Shown here piece after piece: positions 16,203 through 25,450 of a stretch of DNA of 50,753 bases. The DNA comes from an uncultured Photobacterium sp. Lineage in GTDB: Bacteria > Pseudomonadota > Gammaproteobacteria > Enterobacterales > Vibrionaceae. Numbering within the stretch: the first letter of the stretch is position 1; every line of letters begins with the position of its first letter. The notes under the pieces are model-generated. The model did no database searches. It was not told where the DNA came from and saw only the letters and a list, made by a program, of their open reading frames with translations. The position numbers and the translations under genes were made by a program. Where the stretch lies: the NCBI RefSeq assembly GCF_947039875.1, contig NZ_CAMRAN010000030.1:1-50753 (forward strand), written 5' to 3'.

Positions 16203-16583
16203 ATGTGCTATAAGCTACCCATAAAACAAGTAACATCGTGGATAAACGTACTAACATCGACCAATATCCCGATCAAATCAGTCGCGTTATTGATCAATAA
16301 TTCGCCTGTGCAAAACTTATTTATTGAACAGTTTTGTCATTTGAACATTAAGACATATCAATTAATAAAAGAAGCAAATCCTGACCAATTGCTCAAGCAG
16401 ATCCTTAATAGTGACTGTAATATTCTTATAGTCGATAGATCTAGCTACCCGCTATTACGACAAGTCATGGCCTCTTATACACAACACAATATTATTATTG
16501 CCCTAACACAAGAATCTTGGATCCCTGATTGGACGTGGACTTTCACTCAATGCCATTTTTTAAGTCAGCAAGACCTTCCATGA
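16203..16583 (+). CDS. unknown 126-residue protein
   Basis: Not recognised. AAGGTG lies about six bases before the ATG, supporting a real gene. There is no signal peptide or membrane segment. The sequence alternates hydrophobic strands and helices: SVALLINN (about 26-33), NIKTYQLI (48-55), NILIVDRS (73-80) and NIIIALTQ (95-102), separated by polar helices, which suggests a small three-layer alpha/beta fold like a receiver domain or single-strand Rossmann unit. The acidic pocket and conserved Lys of a response-regulator receiver are not evident. It stands alone between the YeaR-like and MscS genes, with a palindrome in its leader. Confidence 0.7.
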   Translation: MCYKLPIKQVTSWINVLTSTNIPIKSVALLINNSPVQNLFIEQFCHLNIKTYQLIKEANPDQLLKQILNSDCNILIVDRSSYPLLRQVMASYTQHNIIIALTQESWIPDWTWTFTQCHFLSQQDLP

Positions 16584-16658
16584 AAACCCCTTAAATCTTC
16601 ATAATCGTAACGCACCCATATTTCTTAAGATTATTTTTCTATATAACATTGATTATCT

Positions 16659-16687
16659 ATAGCCGTAAGCGTTGATTTAGCTATAAT
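16659..16687 (+). promoter_or_regulatory. possible promoter of the MscS gene
   Basis: A perfect -10 TATAAT lies at 16682-16687 in GCTATAAT, with a weak TAGCC-containing -35 region near 16659-16665. The same TAGCC...GCTATAAT layout precedes ygiQ. The palindrome TTGTCG-AA-CGACAA follows at 16698-16711. It lies about 95 bases before the start codon. Confidence 0.4.
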
Positions 16688-16778
16688 CTGCTCATATTTG
16701 TCGAACGACAATAAATAGCTGTTATCAATTACTGATAACGTCATATTTTTAATATCACCAGCAGGAGTTTATCGCGAC

Positions 16779-18419
16779 ATGCGCTTACTGGTACTAATGC
16801 TTCTCTTTGTTTCTACGTTAAGTTTTGCAAATACACAACCACAGCCGATAAATTTGGAATATCAACAACTTCAAAAACTCAATATTGAATTAATGACGTT
16901 AGCAAAAGAAGCGGCATCAACAACAGGTTCATCACTTGATGTAGTACGCTTACAATTGTTAAATAAAAACAAAGAGTTAAGAAAAACACTAACCAATTTA
17001 ATTGATGATAAACAAGCAGATAAAAAACTTTTAGTTCAACAAGTAGAGCAACAAATAAAGTTTGCAGCCGATGCTGAAAAGTTTCTACAAACTAAAGTTG
17101 AACGTGATCAAAAAGATCTCGATACCGCAAAAGACACTGATAAATTAGTGGCGTTAAAAGCCCTCACTGAAAGCCGTGATTTTATTATTCTTGTTCTTAA
17201 TGATGAATGGGAAAATTACCAATGGATGGCGCGCTTAGGTAAACCACAACCTAATTCGGTTAAGGCACTTAAAAATAATATTGAACATCGTCTCGATTTC
17301 ATGTCTACATCATTAATTTTTGGAAGCCAAACACTAGAGTTAAACGAGAAACAAATAAAATCAGCCACTGGTGATGAGTTAAAAACATTACAAGTTACCC
17401 AAATTCTATCCCAACGCCAAGTCGATAGTGATACTAAAAACTTAACCGATTTAGTCAAACTTGCTGACAACATGGGACTGGATACGGCTGAATATAAACG
17501 GTTACTATTTGAACAAACGGGTAATGTTACTGATGACTTACTAAATAGTAAAGTTATGTGGTCAATCGTTACATCATGGACTACTGATTTTAGTTCGTGG
17601 TTGTTTGAAAATTTACCACAGATGATATTTAAAGTTATTATCTTTATTTTTATTATCTTTTTATTCAAAACATTAAAGAATATTGTTCGTAAAATGGTAA
17701 CGCGTGCAGTATCGACAAAGAACTTGAAAATGTCGATGCTTATGAAAGAATTCTTTATCTCAATGTCAGGCAAAATTGTGTTTGCGATTGGCATTTTAAT
17801 CGCACTATCACAAGTAGGTTTAAACCTTGCACCGATCCTTACTGGTTTTGGTGTTGCAGGTATTATCGTTGGTTTCGCATTACAAGATACATTATCTAAT
17901 TTTGCATCGGGAATGATGCTATTAATTTACCGTCCGTTTGATGTGGGTGATTTAGTAGAAGCAGGTAGTATCACCGGTAAAGTAAGCCATATGAGTTTAG
18001 TAAATACCACGATCAAAACATTCAGTAACGAAATTATTATCGTACCAAACAGCAAAATTTGGGGCGATATTATTAAGAACGTGACTCATGAAAAAGTACG
18101 CCGTATCGATATGATTTTCGGCATCGGTTATAGCGATGATATTGAAAAAACAGAACGTGTTTTGCAAGAAATTGTTGAATCTCATCCTTCTGTTTTGCGT
18201 AGCCCAGAACCAACTATCAAGCTACATACATTAAATTCATCATCAGTAGATTTCATTGTTCGCCCTTGGGTTAAAACAGACGATTATTGGGATGTATATT
18301 GGGACATCACTCGCGAAGTAAAAATTCGCTTTGATCGTGAAGGTATTTCGATTCCATTCCCACAGCAAGATGTACATTTGCACATGGTTAAAAAAGCCAT
18401 TGAATCAAAAACGGCATAA
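16779..18419 (+). CDS. MscS-family mechanosensitive channel, large form
   Basis: A 546-residue inner-membrane channel expected to open under membrane tension and release solutes on osmotic downshock. A cleavable signal peptide (ending LSFA) leads into a periplasmic coiled-coil region of about 250 residues, then membrane segments near 275-300 and 325-345, and the pore helix LTGFGVAGIIVGFALQDTLS near 350-370. FASGMMLLIYRPFDVGD follows, and then the cytoplasmic MscS beta domain with IIVPNSKIWGDIIKN. The fold is that of periplasmic-domain MscS proteins, shorter than MscK or YbiO. A strong terminator follows the stop. It is distinct from the YbdG-type channel at 34981. Confidence 0.92.
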   Translation: MRLLVLMLLFVSTLSFANTQPQPINLEYQQLQKLNIELMTLAKEAASTTGSSLDVVRLQLLNKNKELRKTLTNLIDDKQADKKLLVQQVEQQIKFAADAEKFLQTKVERDQKDLDTAKDTDKLVALKALTESRDFIILVLNDEWENYQWMARLGKPQPNSVKALKNNIEHRLDFMSTSLIFGSQTLELNEKQIKSATGDELKTLQVTQILSQRQVDSDTKNLTDLVKLADNMGLDTAEYKRLLFEQTGNVTDDLLNSKVMWSIVTSWTTDFSSWLFENLPQMIFKVIIFIFIIFLFKTLKNIVRKMVTRAVSTKNLKMSMLMKEFFISMSGKIVFAIGILIALSQVGLNLAPILTGFGVAGIIVGFALQDTLSNFASGMMLLIYRPFDVGDLVEAGSITGKVSHMSLVNTTIKTFSNEIIIVPNSKIWGDIIKNVTHEKVRRIDMIFGIGYSDDIEKTERVLQEIVESHPSVLRSPEPTIKLHTLNSSSVDFIVRPWVKTDDYWDVYWDITREVKIRFDREGISIPFPQQDVHLHMVKKAIESKTA

Positions 18420-18442
18420 TAACTAGCAATACATCATTTATA

Positions 18443-18475
18443 AAAAGGGCTCGTACTCACTAGCCCTTTTCTTTT
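18443..18475 (+). terminator. terminator of the MscS gene
   Basis: AAAAGGGCT and AGCCCTTTT form a 9-bp stem around a 10-nt loop, then CTTTT. It lies 24 bases after the stop. Confidence 0.85.
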
Positions 18476-18759
18476 ACTGATCATTCGTAAAAATATTTTT
18501 ATTTACTTATCTGTTTTTTAGATAAGTCACAAATATACCTTTAGTAACAAATAAATCGACATCATTAAGTAAGAAAATGGGTATAATAATGGCGAGCAAG
18601 TATTGAACTAACATAAATTTTTATTCAATATTCCCACAATTAGCATGAGCATTAATGAACATGCTTTAAAAATAAGTGTCCATTATTTAGTTAAGCAAAC
18701 TTTCTTTTATGTTTACACTTTTGCTCACTCATACACATTACTGTTCAGGAATAACTATA
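18476..18759. other. gene-free stretch upstream of the META-domain gene
   Basis: No gene is seen. A perfect 8-bp inverted repeat, ACTTATCT (18505-18512) and AGATAAGT (18520-18527), lies around a T-rich loop. A perfect TATAAT at 18582-18587 could be the -10 of a promoter for the META-domain gene, although no -35 at ideal spacing is convincing. Confidence 0.45.
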
Positions 18760-19212
18760 ATGAAAAAGCGTCTATTAGCTGCACTGGTACTCCCTATGAT
18801 GTTAGCCGCATGCTCTACAACAACTATAACCAAAGCGCCACAACCAATAACAAGCAATGATCTTGCTAATGGTAACTGGTCTTTAGTGCAGATTGATAAT
18901 CAAGATCTTACTCAACCAGAAACGGCTCAAGCACCCACTCTAACACTAGCTGCAGATCTTGCTGCTAATGGTCACTCAGGTTGTAACCGCTACTTTGGTC
19001 AAGCTGAAGTAAAAGACGGTCAATTCCGCATTGAAAAAATGGGAATGACAATGATGCTATGCCCAGATAGTGAAATGGGGGTTGAACAAACATTTACTCA
19101 ATCACTTTCTGATTGGAACAAAGTTAGCATTTCAGGTGATACCATGACGATGACTAACGCAAAGCATACATTAACATTTACTCGTGATGTTGCTGCAACA
19201 ACAGCGAAATAA
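18760..19212 (+). CDS. hslJ: META-domain lipoprotein, HslJ-like
   Basis: A 150-residue envelope lipoprotein of the META/HslJ family. The signal MKKRLLAALVLPMMLAAC has a classical lipobox with Cys18 as the lipidation site. The META domain follows from about residue 36: WSLVQIDNQDL, the GHSGCNRYFGQAEV segment near 78-91 (family signature with N-R-F/Y), MGMTMMLCPDSEM near 101-113, and a C-terminal MTNAKHTLTF strand. HslJ in E. coli is heat-inducible and linked to novobiocin resistance; the molecular role is unknown. The ATG at 18760 is chosen because AGGA precedes it and the lipoprotein signal starts there, though the frame opens 51 bases earlier. Confidence 0.9.
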   Translation: MKKRLLAALVLPMMLAACSTTTITKAPQPITSNDLANGNWSLVQIDNQDLTQPETAQAPTLTLAADLAANGHSGCNRYFGQAEVKDGQFRIEKMGMTMMLCPDSEMGVEQTFTQSLSDWNKVSISGDTMTMTNAKHTLTFTRDVAATTAK

Positions 19213-19233
19213 TCGCCTCTAAATAAAAATAGA

Positions 19234-19283
19234 GCCGTTTACACACTTTCGATAACAAAGAAAGCTGTGTAAACGGCTTTTTT
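19234..19283 (+). terminator. strong terminator after the META-domain gene
   Basis: A perfect 12-bp stem, GCCGTTTACACA (19234-19245) with its complement at 19266-19277, is topped by an inner CTTTC/GAAAG stem and followed by six T's. Confidence 0.9.
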
Positions 19284-19354
19284 ATTATTCATAGATTATG
19301 AACTACTAACAAGGCATTAAAACTGTTTAACACCTTGTATAATGCTATCGCTAT

Positions 19355-19543
19355 TTACTTAAACTGATTATTCAACGGATCGTAGTGATAACCTTGTTGA
19401 GCCAGTTTTTCAGAAAGCTTGGTCTCACTTAATTCATAACGAGATGCTAATTCTGCCATTGAATGACACTCTAATCGTAAACGCTCATTAACGATACCAA
19501 TCACAATATGGGTATCCATACCAAGTAAATTATTGATTTCCAT
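19355..19543 (-). CDS. DUF4250 small protein
   Basis: A 62-residue soluble protein matching DUF4250: MEINNLLGMDTHIVIGIVNERLRLE at the N-terminus (the L-x-M-D and I-V-N-x-x-L-R elements are the conserved part), then a helix-turn-helix-like stretch MAELASRYELSETKLSEKL and a short tail HYDPLNNQF. An excellent ribosome binding site (AAGGGGGA) precedes the ATG. The family has no assigned function; the compact helical layout would suit DNA or protein binding, but that is inference. It is transcribed alone, convergent with the META-domain gene and its terminator. Confidence 0.85.
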   Translation of the reverse strand: MEINNLLGMDTHIVIGIVNERLRLECHSMAELASRYELSETKLSEKLAQQGYHYDPLNNQFK

Positions 19544-19636
19544 TATTCCCCCTTACTGCTTAATGATCACAGCCAACCTTTGTTTTATTAAGCATAGACG
19601 ACTTATTACTGTTTCTCCTTTCCATCAATAACAGAT

Positions 19637-19671
19637 AAAAAAAAGCCCTTATCTCAACCAAGATAAAGGCT
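19637..19671 (-). terminator. terminator of the membrane-protein gene
   Basis: On the minus strand AGCCTTTATCT and AGATAAGGGCT form an 11-bp stem (one G-T) followed by eight T's, 24 bases after the stop. Confidence 0.85.
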
Positions 19672-19695
19672 CATAACACTGATAAATATTTAGTA

Positions 19696-20373
19696 TTAAA
19701 ATAACGTTAATTGCATTACCGCAGAAAATGTAAGTAGCGCAGCCGCCACTAATAACTGCCATTTATTGATAGTTTTATGTAATAAAATATGTCCTGACCA
19801 CACCAGCATTGCTACAACTAAACACAATAATGCAACAACAATTTCAACAGTATAAGGGGCTGTTGCTGCCTCACCCATGAAGATAATTTTCCAAACTAAG
19901 AGTAATACCGACACTATCGCACTGATAAAACCAACAAATGGCAATATACGGTGAAAAGCCTGTAAACGTGTACGTGAGAACGTCAATAAAACATGAGCCA
20001 GTAAACTACCATATAAAGCCATCGCCACTAAACTTAGCAATACTTCCGGCATATCCATTATAGGAAATAGAAAAATCCAACTAATAAAACCTAGTAAATT
20101 AGATCCATAAAGTACCTTTAACGGTCCTGAATCTCGCGTTTTACTGGTTTTCACTTTGACAGTAAAGAATAACAAACTCAATAAAGGCAATACAGCCCAT
20201 GCTTGGCTAATAGCAGCCAATAACCAACCAATAAGCAGTACTGGCAGCATTTTATGCACTCGACCTCGTTGGCCAGGGCAAATCTCCCCTTTAGTGAGTA
20301 CTAACGTAAGAATACATTGCGCACCAAGCAGTGCTGGAATTAAAAATGCGAGATAGCCGATCATAATAAGCAT
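19696..20373 (-). CDS. unknown multi-spanning membrane protein
   Basis: A 225-residue inner-membrane protein that I cannot name. About seven membrane segments are visible (near residues 3-25, 42-72, 91-108, 110-130, 142-162, 174-194 and 205-222). Charged residues sit mainly in short loops such as KVKTSKTRDSGPLK near 73-86 and SRTRLQAFHR near 133-142. No transporter or enzyme motif stands out. The frame opens with TTG at 20376; ATG at 20373 is taken, although neither has a clear ribosome binding site. It diverges from glpABC and may share that regulatory region, which could link it to glycerol or anaerobic metabolism, but this is only context. Confidence 0.7.
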   Translation of the reverse strand: MLIMIGYLAFLIPALLGAQCILTLVLTKGEICPGQRGRVHKMLPVLLIGWLLAAISQAWAVLPLLSLLFFTVKVKTSKTRDSGPLKVLYGSNLLGFISWIFLFPIMDMPEVLLSLVAMALYGSLLAHVLLTFSRTRLQAFHRILPFVGFISAIVSVLLLVWKIIFMGEAATAPYTVEIVVALLCLVVAMLVWSGHILLHKTINKWQLLVAAALLTFSAVMQLTLF

Positions 20374-20511
20374 CAATTAAAAATAAAAGGAGCACAATTA
20401 TACTCAAGTCACAGCAAGATGCGAATGAGAGCTTTCTATTAACAATTAACCTCCACGAATTGATTCGTAACTTATGCCAACCAAGACTTTATATTATCTA
20501 AACGACACTTC

Positions 20512-20544
20512 AACGAACAAAAAGGAACGTATAAAATGTTCGTT
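20512..20544. promoter_or_regulatory. inverted repeat, candidate GlpR operator half-sites
   Basis: AACGAACA (20512-20519) is perfectly inverted as TGTTCGTT (20537-20544). Both contain the TTCG/CGAA core of GlpR operators, and another CGAACAT spans the glpA start near 20657. No single full-length GlpR consensus is present, so binding is a guess supported mainly by location before glpABC. Confidence 0.35.
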
Positions 20545-20551
20545 CGCTCAT

Positions 20552-20573
20552 TTGTGTGCGATGGCTCACCAAA
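20552..20573 (+). promoter_or_regulatory. probable CRP site upstream of glpABC
   Basis: TGTGC-GATGGC-TCACC (20555-20570) matches the CRP consensus TGTGA-N6-TCACA at eight of ten positions. It lies about 95 bases before the glpA ATG. CRP control of glpABC is established in E. coli. Confidence 0.55.
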
Positions 20574-20664
20574 CGTTATGTAATTTAGTGGCATATTAAC
20601 CCTATTAAAATAGTGGGCGTTATCAACGCTAATAGTATATTCAATAACGATAAGCGAAACGAAC

Positions 20665-22329
20665 ATGACGACTTGGTTAGAAACAGAGGTTGTGATCATC
20701 GGTGGTGGCGCAACAGGAACAGGAATTATGCGTGACTGCGCCCTGCGCGGTATCAAATGTATCTTGATTGAAAAAGACGATTTAGCCTCTGGTACAACCG
20801 GCCGTAATCATGGCTTACTTCATTCTGGTGCTCGCTATGCGGTTACTGATCCAGAATCAGCCAAAGAGTGCATCATTGAAAACCGTATTCTTAAAAATAT
20901 TGCCCGCCATTGTGTGGAAGATACGCAGGGATTATTTATTTCCCTTCCCGATGACGATCTGCAATTTCAACAACAATTTATCAGTTCCTGTCAAAGTGCT
21001 GATATTGACGTTGAACAATTAACACCACAGCAGGCATTACGATTAGAGCCTAATTGTAATCCACAGCTTATAGGTGCGGTAAAGGTCCCCGACGGTACAA
21101 TTGACCCTTTTCGTCTTGCTTCTTCCAACGCGCTTGATGCGATCGAACACGGTGCACAACTTTTTAATCACACTTTTGTCACCGCCCTTATTCAAGAAAA
21201 TGGTGCCGTTAAAGGGGTTAAATGTTTAAATTTAAAAACTAACACCCACTTTGAAATCAGAGCCCAACAAGTGATTAATGCCGCAGGGATCTGGGGACAA
21301 CAAATATGCCAATATGGTGATCTTAATATCACGATGTTCCCAGCCAAAGGATCATTATTGATCTTAGATTATCGAATTAATAACCTAGTCATAAACCGTT
21401 GCCGTAAACCTTCTGATGCCGATATTTTAGTTCCTGGCGATACTATCTCATTAATAGGTACAACATCTGAACGTATTGATTATAAAGATATTGATGACTT
21501 GCATGTCACTAGCAAAGAAATTGATATTCTATTAAAAGAAGGGGCCAAACTTGCGCCAATCATGGCCAATACCCGTGTATTACGAGCCTATGCTGGCGTT
21601 CGCCCATTAGTTGCTGTTGATGGTGATACTAGCGGTCGTAATATTAGCCGTGGAATTGTGTTATTAGATCACGCTGAACGCGATAGCATGGACGGATTTA
21701 TTACTATCACCGGCGGTAAGTTAATGACTTACCGCATGATGGCAGAATGGACAACCGATCTTATCGCTAAAAAGCTAGGTAACACCACCCCTTGCACCAC
21801 TCATCAACAACCATTACCCGGTTCTGAACAACCCAAAGCCATTAAGCATACCGCTAGTTTAGCTAAACCCGTTTATCAATCAGCTTACTATCGTCATGGT
21901 GAACGTGCTGAGCAATTTTTAACTGACAGCAAAAAAAGCCAAGCCATTATTTGTGAATGTGAAATGGTGACCTGTGGTGAAGTTGAGTATGCCATCAAGC
22001 AACTGGATGTGCATAATTTAGTCGATTTACGCCGCCGTACCCGTGTTGGAATGGGGCCTTGCCAAGGTGAATTATGTTCTTACCGTGCCGCAGGTTTATT
22101 TGCTGAATATGGTAATACTGATGGCAACCACGCTAGCCATATTCTCAGTGATTTTCTTGAAGAACGCTGGAAAGGTATCAAACCTGTTTTTTGGGGTGAT
22201 GCGCTACGCGAAGGTGAATTCTCTTATTGGATCTATGAGGGTTTATTTGGTGTGAGTGATATTCCACCAGCATCTACATCTACATCTACATCTACCAACA
22301 CTATCAATCCAAGCTGTGAGGAAAAGTAA
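20665..22329 (+). CDS. glpA: anaerobic glycerol-3-phosphate dehydrogenase, subunit A
   Basis: The catalytic FAD subunit of the anaerobic dehydrogenase, oxidising glycerol-3-phosphate to dihydroxyacetone phosphate; 554 residues against about 542 in E. coli. The FAD dinucleotide-binding motif [19 protein letters not shown] lies at residues 11-29, [16 protein letters not shown] near 43-58 is the substrate-domain signature, and a C-terminal Bfd-like [2Fe-2S] domain carries [11 protein letters not shown] near 430 and MGPCQGELC near 465. The extra length is a C-terminal tail with a Ser-Thr repeat coded by four CATCTA copies. The stop overlaps the glpB start (TAATG). Candidate CRP and GlpR sites lie upstream. 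Confidence 0.96.
   Translation: MTTWLETEVVIIGGGATGTGIMRDCALRGIKCILIEKDDLASGTTGRNHGLLHSGARYAVTDPESAKECIIENRILKNIARHCVEDTQGLFISLPDDDLQFQQQFISSCQSADIDVEQLTPQQALRLEPNCNPQLIGAVKVPDGTIDPFRLASSNALDAIEHGAQLFNHTFVTALIQENGAVKGVKCLNLKTNTHFEIRAQQVINAAGIWGQQICQYGDLNITMFPAKGSLLILDYRINNLVINRCRKPSDADILVPGDTISLIGTTSERIDYKDIDDLHVTSKEIDILLKEGAKLAPIMANTRVLRAYAGVRPLVAVDGDTSGRNISRGIVLLDHAERDSMDGFITITGGKLMTYRMMAEWTTDLIAKKLGNTTPCTTHQQPLPGSEQPKAIKHTASLAKPVYQSAYYRHGERAEQFLTDSKKSQAIICECEMVTCGEVEYAIKQLDVHNLVDLRRRTRVGMGPCQGELCSYRAAGLFAEYGNTDGNHASHILSDFLEERWKGIKPVFWGDALREGEFSYWIYEGLFGVSDIPPASTSTSTSTNTINPSCEEK
22271..22294 (+). repeat. tandem hexamer (CATCTA)4 inside glpA
   Basis: Four uninterrupted copies of CATCTA near the 3' end of glpA encode a Ser-Thr run. 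Because the unit is six bases, copy-number change would add or remove two residues without shifting the frame. Confidence 0.9.
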
Positions 22330-23672
22330 TGAAATTTGATAATATAATTATTGGTGGTGGTGTTGCTGGCTTAACCTGCGCTATTCGTTGTGCTCAAGCT
22401 GGACTCAAAACAGCCGTTATTGCAGCTGGTCAAAGTGCACTGCATTTTTCTTCAGGCTCAATTGATGTCTTAAGCCGTTTACCTAATGGCACAACAACAC
22501 ATTACCCTTTTGATGAATTTGATACTTTATCCCATCAATCACCACTGCATCCTTACAGTAAGTTAGGACTTAATGTTACTCGTCAAGCAATTGATTGGTA
22601 TCAACAAACAATGGCAAATATTGGTATTAAACTGCACCATCAAGCAGATGATTGTAACCATTTGCGTATTACACCAATGGGGACATTTAAAGCAACGTGG
22701 TTATCACAAGCAACGGTGCACCCTTTTCCAATGTTTGAGCCAGCTAAGTCATTACGTAAATTAGCATTAGTCACAATTGATGGTTTCCGTGACTTTCACC
22801 CCCAATTAGCGGCTGATAATTTACGTCTACTGCCCCACTTTGCTAACGTGGACATTACCACTGCCGCTATTGCATTGCCTGAAGCGGAATTAATGCAACG
22901 TAATCCGTGTGAATATCGTTCAATTGATATTTCTCGTGTTTTAGCTGATGACAATAAACTACAACGTTTTGCCTTAGCCATGAAAAATACCATTGGTGAG
23001 GCTGATTTAGTGGTTCTTCCTGCCGTGTTTGGTAATGGGACTGGTCTTAAAGTTATTAGCAAACTGGAACAATTAACAGGTTACACATTATGTGAAATTC
23101 CAACGATGCCGCCATCATTACTGGGTATACGTTTGGAAGATGCAATGAAAGGTTATTATAAATCATTAGGTGGACTTATTCTGGCAGGTGATGAAGTCAC
23201 TCATGGCGAATTTGAAGATAACCAACTCCAACGTATTTTTACGCGTCATCACGGTGATATGCCGTTAGTCGCTAATCATTATTTATTAGCCAGTGGTAGC
23301 TTCTTTAGCCGTGGTTTACACGCTGAACGTCATCATATTGAAGAAGCTATTTTTGGATTAGACATTGCGCCATTAGCATCAACTAACCACCAGCACTGGT
23401 ATCAACCACAATTTTTCAGTGACCAAGCGCACCCGTTTTTAGGAATGGGTGTTGAAACGAATCAACAATTACAACCAAGCCTTAATGGCAATGTAATTAC
23501 TAATCTTTACTGTGCAGGCGCTATTTTAGCCCATTACAACCCTGTTTTTGAAGGTAGTGGCAGTGGTGTTGCTATCAGCACGGGTTTTCATGCTGCGCAA
23601 TCAATGATCGCCTTACACGACAAACACACATCCACAGCAATTTTTCCATCATTAGCAGAGGGCAATATCTAA
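22329..23672 (+). CDS. glpB: anaerobic glycerol-3-phosphate dehydrogenase, subunit B
   Basis: The FMN-containing subunit that carries electrons from GlpA toward the membrane subunit GlpC; 447 residues, somewhat longer than the E. coli protein (about 419). It starts with a dinucleotide-binding motif, [20 protein letters not shown], then has [18 protein letters not shown] near 36-53, typical of Glp[18 protein letters not shown] near 399-415 is the C-terminal flavin-binding match. Start and stop both overlap neighbours by one base (TAATG at each junction), so all three subunits are translationally coupled, as expected for a fixed complex. Confidence 0.95.
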   Translation: MKFDNIIIGGGVAGLTCAIRCAQAGLKTAVIAAGQSALHFSSGSIDVLSRLPNGTTTHYPFDEFDTLSHQSPLHPYSKLGLNVTRQAIDWYQQTMANIGIKLHHQADDCNHLRITPMGTFKATWLSQATVHPFPMFEPAKSLRKLALVTIDGFRDFHPQLAADNLRLLPHFANVDITTAAIALPEAELMQRNPCEYRSIDISRVLADDNKLQRFALAMKNTIGEADLVVLPAVFGNGTGLKVISKLEQLTGYTLCEIPTMPPSLLGIRLEDAMKGYYKSLGGLILAGDEVTHGEFEDNQLQRIFTRHHGDMPLVANHYLLASGSFFSRGLHAERHHIEEAIFGLDIAPLASTNHQHWYQPQFFSDQAHPFLGMGVETNQQLQPSLNGNVITNLYCAGAILAHYNPVFEGSGSGVAISTGFHAAQSMIALHDKHTSTAIFPSLAEGNI

Positions 23673-24880
23673 TGCTCAAGCAAGATACCAGTTTTGACCA
23701 ATGCATTAAATGCACCGTATGTACCGTTTATTGCCCTGTTGCTAAAGCAAACCCTAATTACCCCGGCCCTAAACAATGTGGTCCAGATGGTGAACGATTA
23801 CGAATTAAAAGTGCTGAATTTTATGATGATATGCTTAAGCTGTGCACCAACTGTAAACGCTGTGAAACCGCTTGCCCTTCTGGCGTAAAAATCGGTGACA
23901 TGATTGCGGTTGCACGTAGTAAGCATGCTAAACATGACCTCAATATTAAAACAATTCGAGATTTCGTATTAAGTCATACTGATTTAATGGGCTCTGTGGC
24001 AACCCCTTTTGCGCCTATTGTTAATGCTATCACTGGCATGAAACCCGTTAAAAAGATCATGCATAAAACCATCGGCGTTCATGATCATAAAACATTACCT
24101 AAATATTCTCATGGCACATTCCGCCAATGGTATAAAAAGCACTGTTCGAATCAAACCCACTATCCACAACAAGTACATTACTTTCACGGTTGTTATGTCA
24201 ATTATAATAATCCACTGTTAGGCCAAGATTTTGTAAAAGTCATGAATGCAATGAATATTGGGGTACAATTATTGGATAAAGAAAAATGCTGCGGCGTACC
24301 ATTAATTGCCAATGGCTTCTTTGATAAAGCAAAAAAAAATGCATTACTTAACACGCAAAGTTTTAAAGCGGTTATTGAAAAATATAATTCAACCATTGTT
24401 TCAACCTCTTCAACCTGTGCCTTTACTTTACGTGAAGAATATCCGCATGTATTAAAAATTGATAATGCAAAAGTTGCCGATCGGATTGAATATGTCACCC
24501 GTTTTTTACTCAAAGCATTTATGAACGGCAAAACTCCTAAACTAAAACCCGTTAATAAAAAAGTAGTTTATCACACACCCTGTCACCTTGAACGTACTGG
24601 CGGGAGTTTATATACCATTGAACTACTTAAAATGATTCCTGGGCTAGAGCTTGAAGTATTAGACAGTCAATGCTGTGGCCTAGCGGGTACTTATGGTTTT
24701 AAAACTGAAAACTACGATACTTCAATGAGAATTGGTGAAGATTTATTTCAGAAAATACGCAGTGCCAACGCTGATTATGCGATAACTGATTGTGAAACCT
24801 GTAAATGGCAAATTGAAGAAAACACTGATTTAACAACAATTCACCCGATCAGTTTGCTCGCAATGGCACTCGCTGATTAA
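23672..24880 (+). CDS. glpC: anaerobic glycerol-3-phosphate dehydrogenase, subunit C
   Basis: The membrane-associated iron-sulfur subunit that passes electrons to menaquinone; 402 residues. Two 4Fe-4S motifs are intact: Cys11, 14, 17 and 21, and Cys58, 61, 64 and 68. Two CCG domains follow, with CCGVPL near residue 205 and CCGLAGTYG near residue 337, as in heterodisulfide-reductase-like proteins. There is no classical transmembrane helix; attachment is peripheral, as in E. coli. It completes glpABC and ends before a strong hairpin. glpTQ and glpK are not in the window. Confidence 0.96.
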   Translation: MLKQDTSFDQCIKCTVCTVYCPVAKANPNYPGPKQCGPDGERLRIKSAEFYDDMLKLCTNCKRCETACPSGVKIGDMIAVARSKHAKHDLNIKTIRDFVLSHTDLMGSVATPFAPIVNAITGMKPVKKIMHKTIGVHDHKTLPKYSHGTFRQWYKKHCSNQTHYPQQVHYFHGCYVNYNNPLLGQDFVKVMNAMNIGVQLLDKEKCCGVPLIANGFFDKAKKNALLNTQSFKAVIEKYNSTIVSTSSTCAFTLREEYPHVLKIDNAKVADRIEYVTRFLLKAFMNGKTPKLKPVNKKVVYHTPCHLERTGGSLYTIELLKMIPGLELEVLDSQCCGLAGTYGFKTENYDTSMRIGEDLFQKIRSANADYAITDCETCKWQIEENTDLTTIHPISLLAMALAD

Positions 24881-24924
24881 ACATCACTTTACCAATCTTC
24901 TATTTTTGATAATACTCATCATAT

Positions 24925-24967
24925 ACGCAGTATTTCCCCCCGATTAAATACTGCGTACTTTTATTTT
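24925..24967 (+). terminator. terminator of glpABC
   Basis: ACGCAGTATTT (24925-24935) and AAATACTGCGT (24946-24956) form a perfect 11-bp stem, followed by a T-rich stretch. Confidence 0.8.
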
Positions 24968-25018
24968 TCCCAAGGGTTAATTCGGGATCGGTTCATCAAA
25001 AATATAAGAAGTCATATT

Positions 25019-25435
25019 ATGTTATACATCAAGCAACTAGGATTACTTTTTGTCACTCTCATTTTAAGTTGTTGTTCGTTTATGGCCATTGCCGCAGATA
25101 GCCATGAAACGATCCACTTTAAAACAGGGGCCACCAGCGGTGAATATGTCGCAACAACAGCGGGCTATGATGTCAATAACTATGTTTTTTATGCCCAAAA
25201 AGGCCAGCATTTAAACGTTACTCTTGATACTAAAAGCACCAAATTATGGGTAGTACTCTTAGACGAAAAACTTGAGAGACTTGCCGATTTAACCCCATTT
25301 TCAGCAGATCTAAATGATAAAGGTGATTATGTTTTACCTTACAGCGGTAAATACAGTATTCGTATTGGTCAATACCGAGCCTTTGCTCGTCGAGGCGAAA
25401 GCAGTCATTATAAATTAACCATCACAATTGATTGA
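25019..25435 (+). CDS. pliG: PliG-type lysozyme inhibitor
   Basis: A 138-residue periplasmic protein resembling PliG (YcgK), the inhibitor of goose-type lysozyme. The signal peptide ends near SFMAIAA. The mature part follows the E. coli protein closely: TTAGYDVNNYVFYAQKGQHL near 46-65, then the conserved end YSGKYSIRIGQYRAFARRGE near 108-127, and a final YKLTITI strand. The RAFARRGES segment holds the residues that enter the lysozyme active site in this family. It would protect peptidoglycan from animal lysozymes, which suggests contact with invertebrate or fish hosts. It is monocistronic, between the glpABC terminator and the convergent exporter gene. Homology is judged by eye. Confidence 0.82.
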   Translation: MLYIKQLGLLFVTLILSCCSFMAIAADSHETIHFKTGATSGEYVATTAGYDVNNYVFYAQKGQHLNVTLDTKSTKLWVVLLDEKLERLADLTPFSADLNDKGDYVLPYSGKYSIRIGQYRAFARRGESSHYKLTITID

Positions 25436-25450
25436 TTGTTATGAGTCGTG

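Noticed and set aside
17216..17794. 192-codon minus-strand frame inside the MscS gene
   Set aside because: It is antisense to a clear channel gene, has no ribosome binding site, and its residue pattern reflects the opposite frame.
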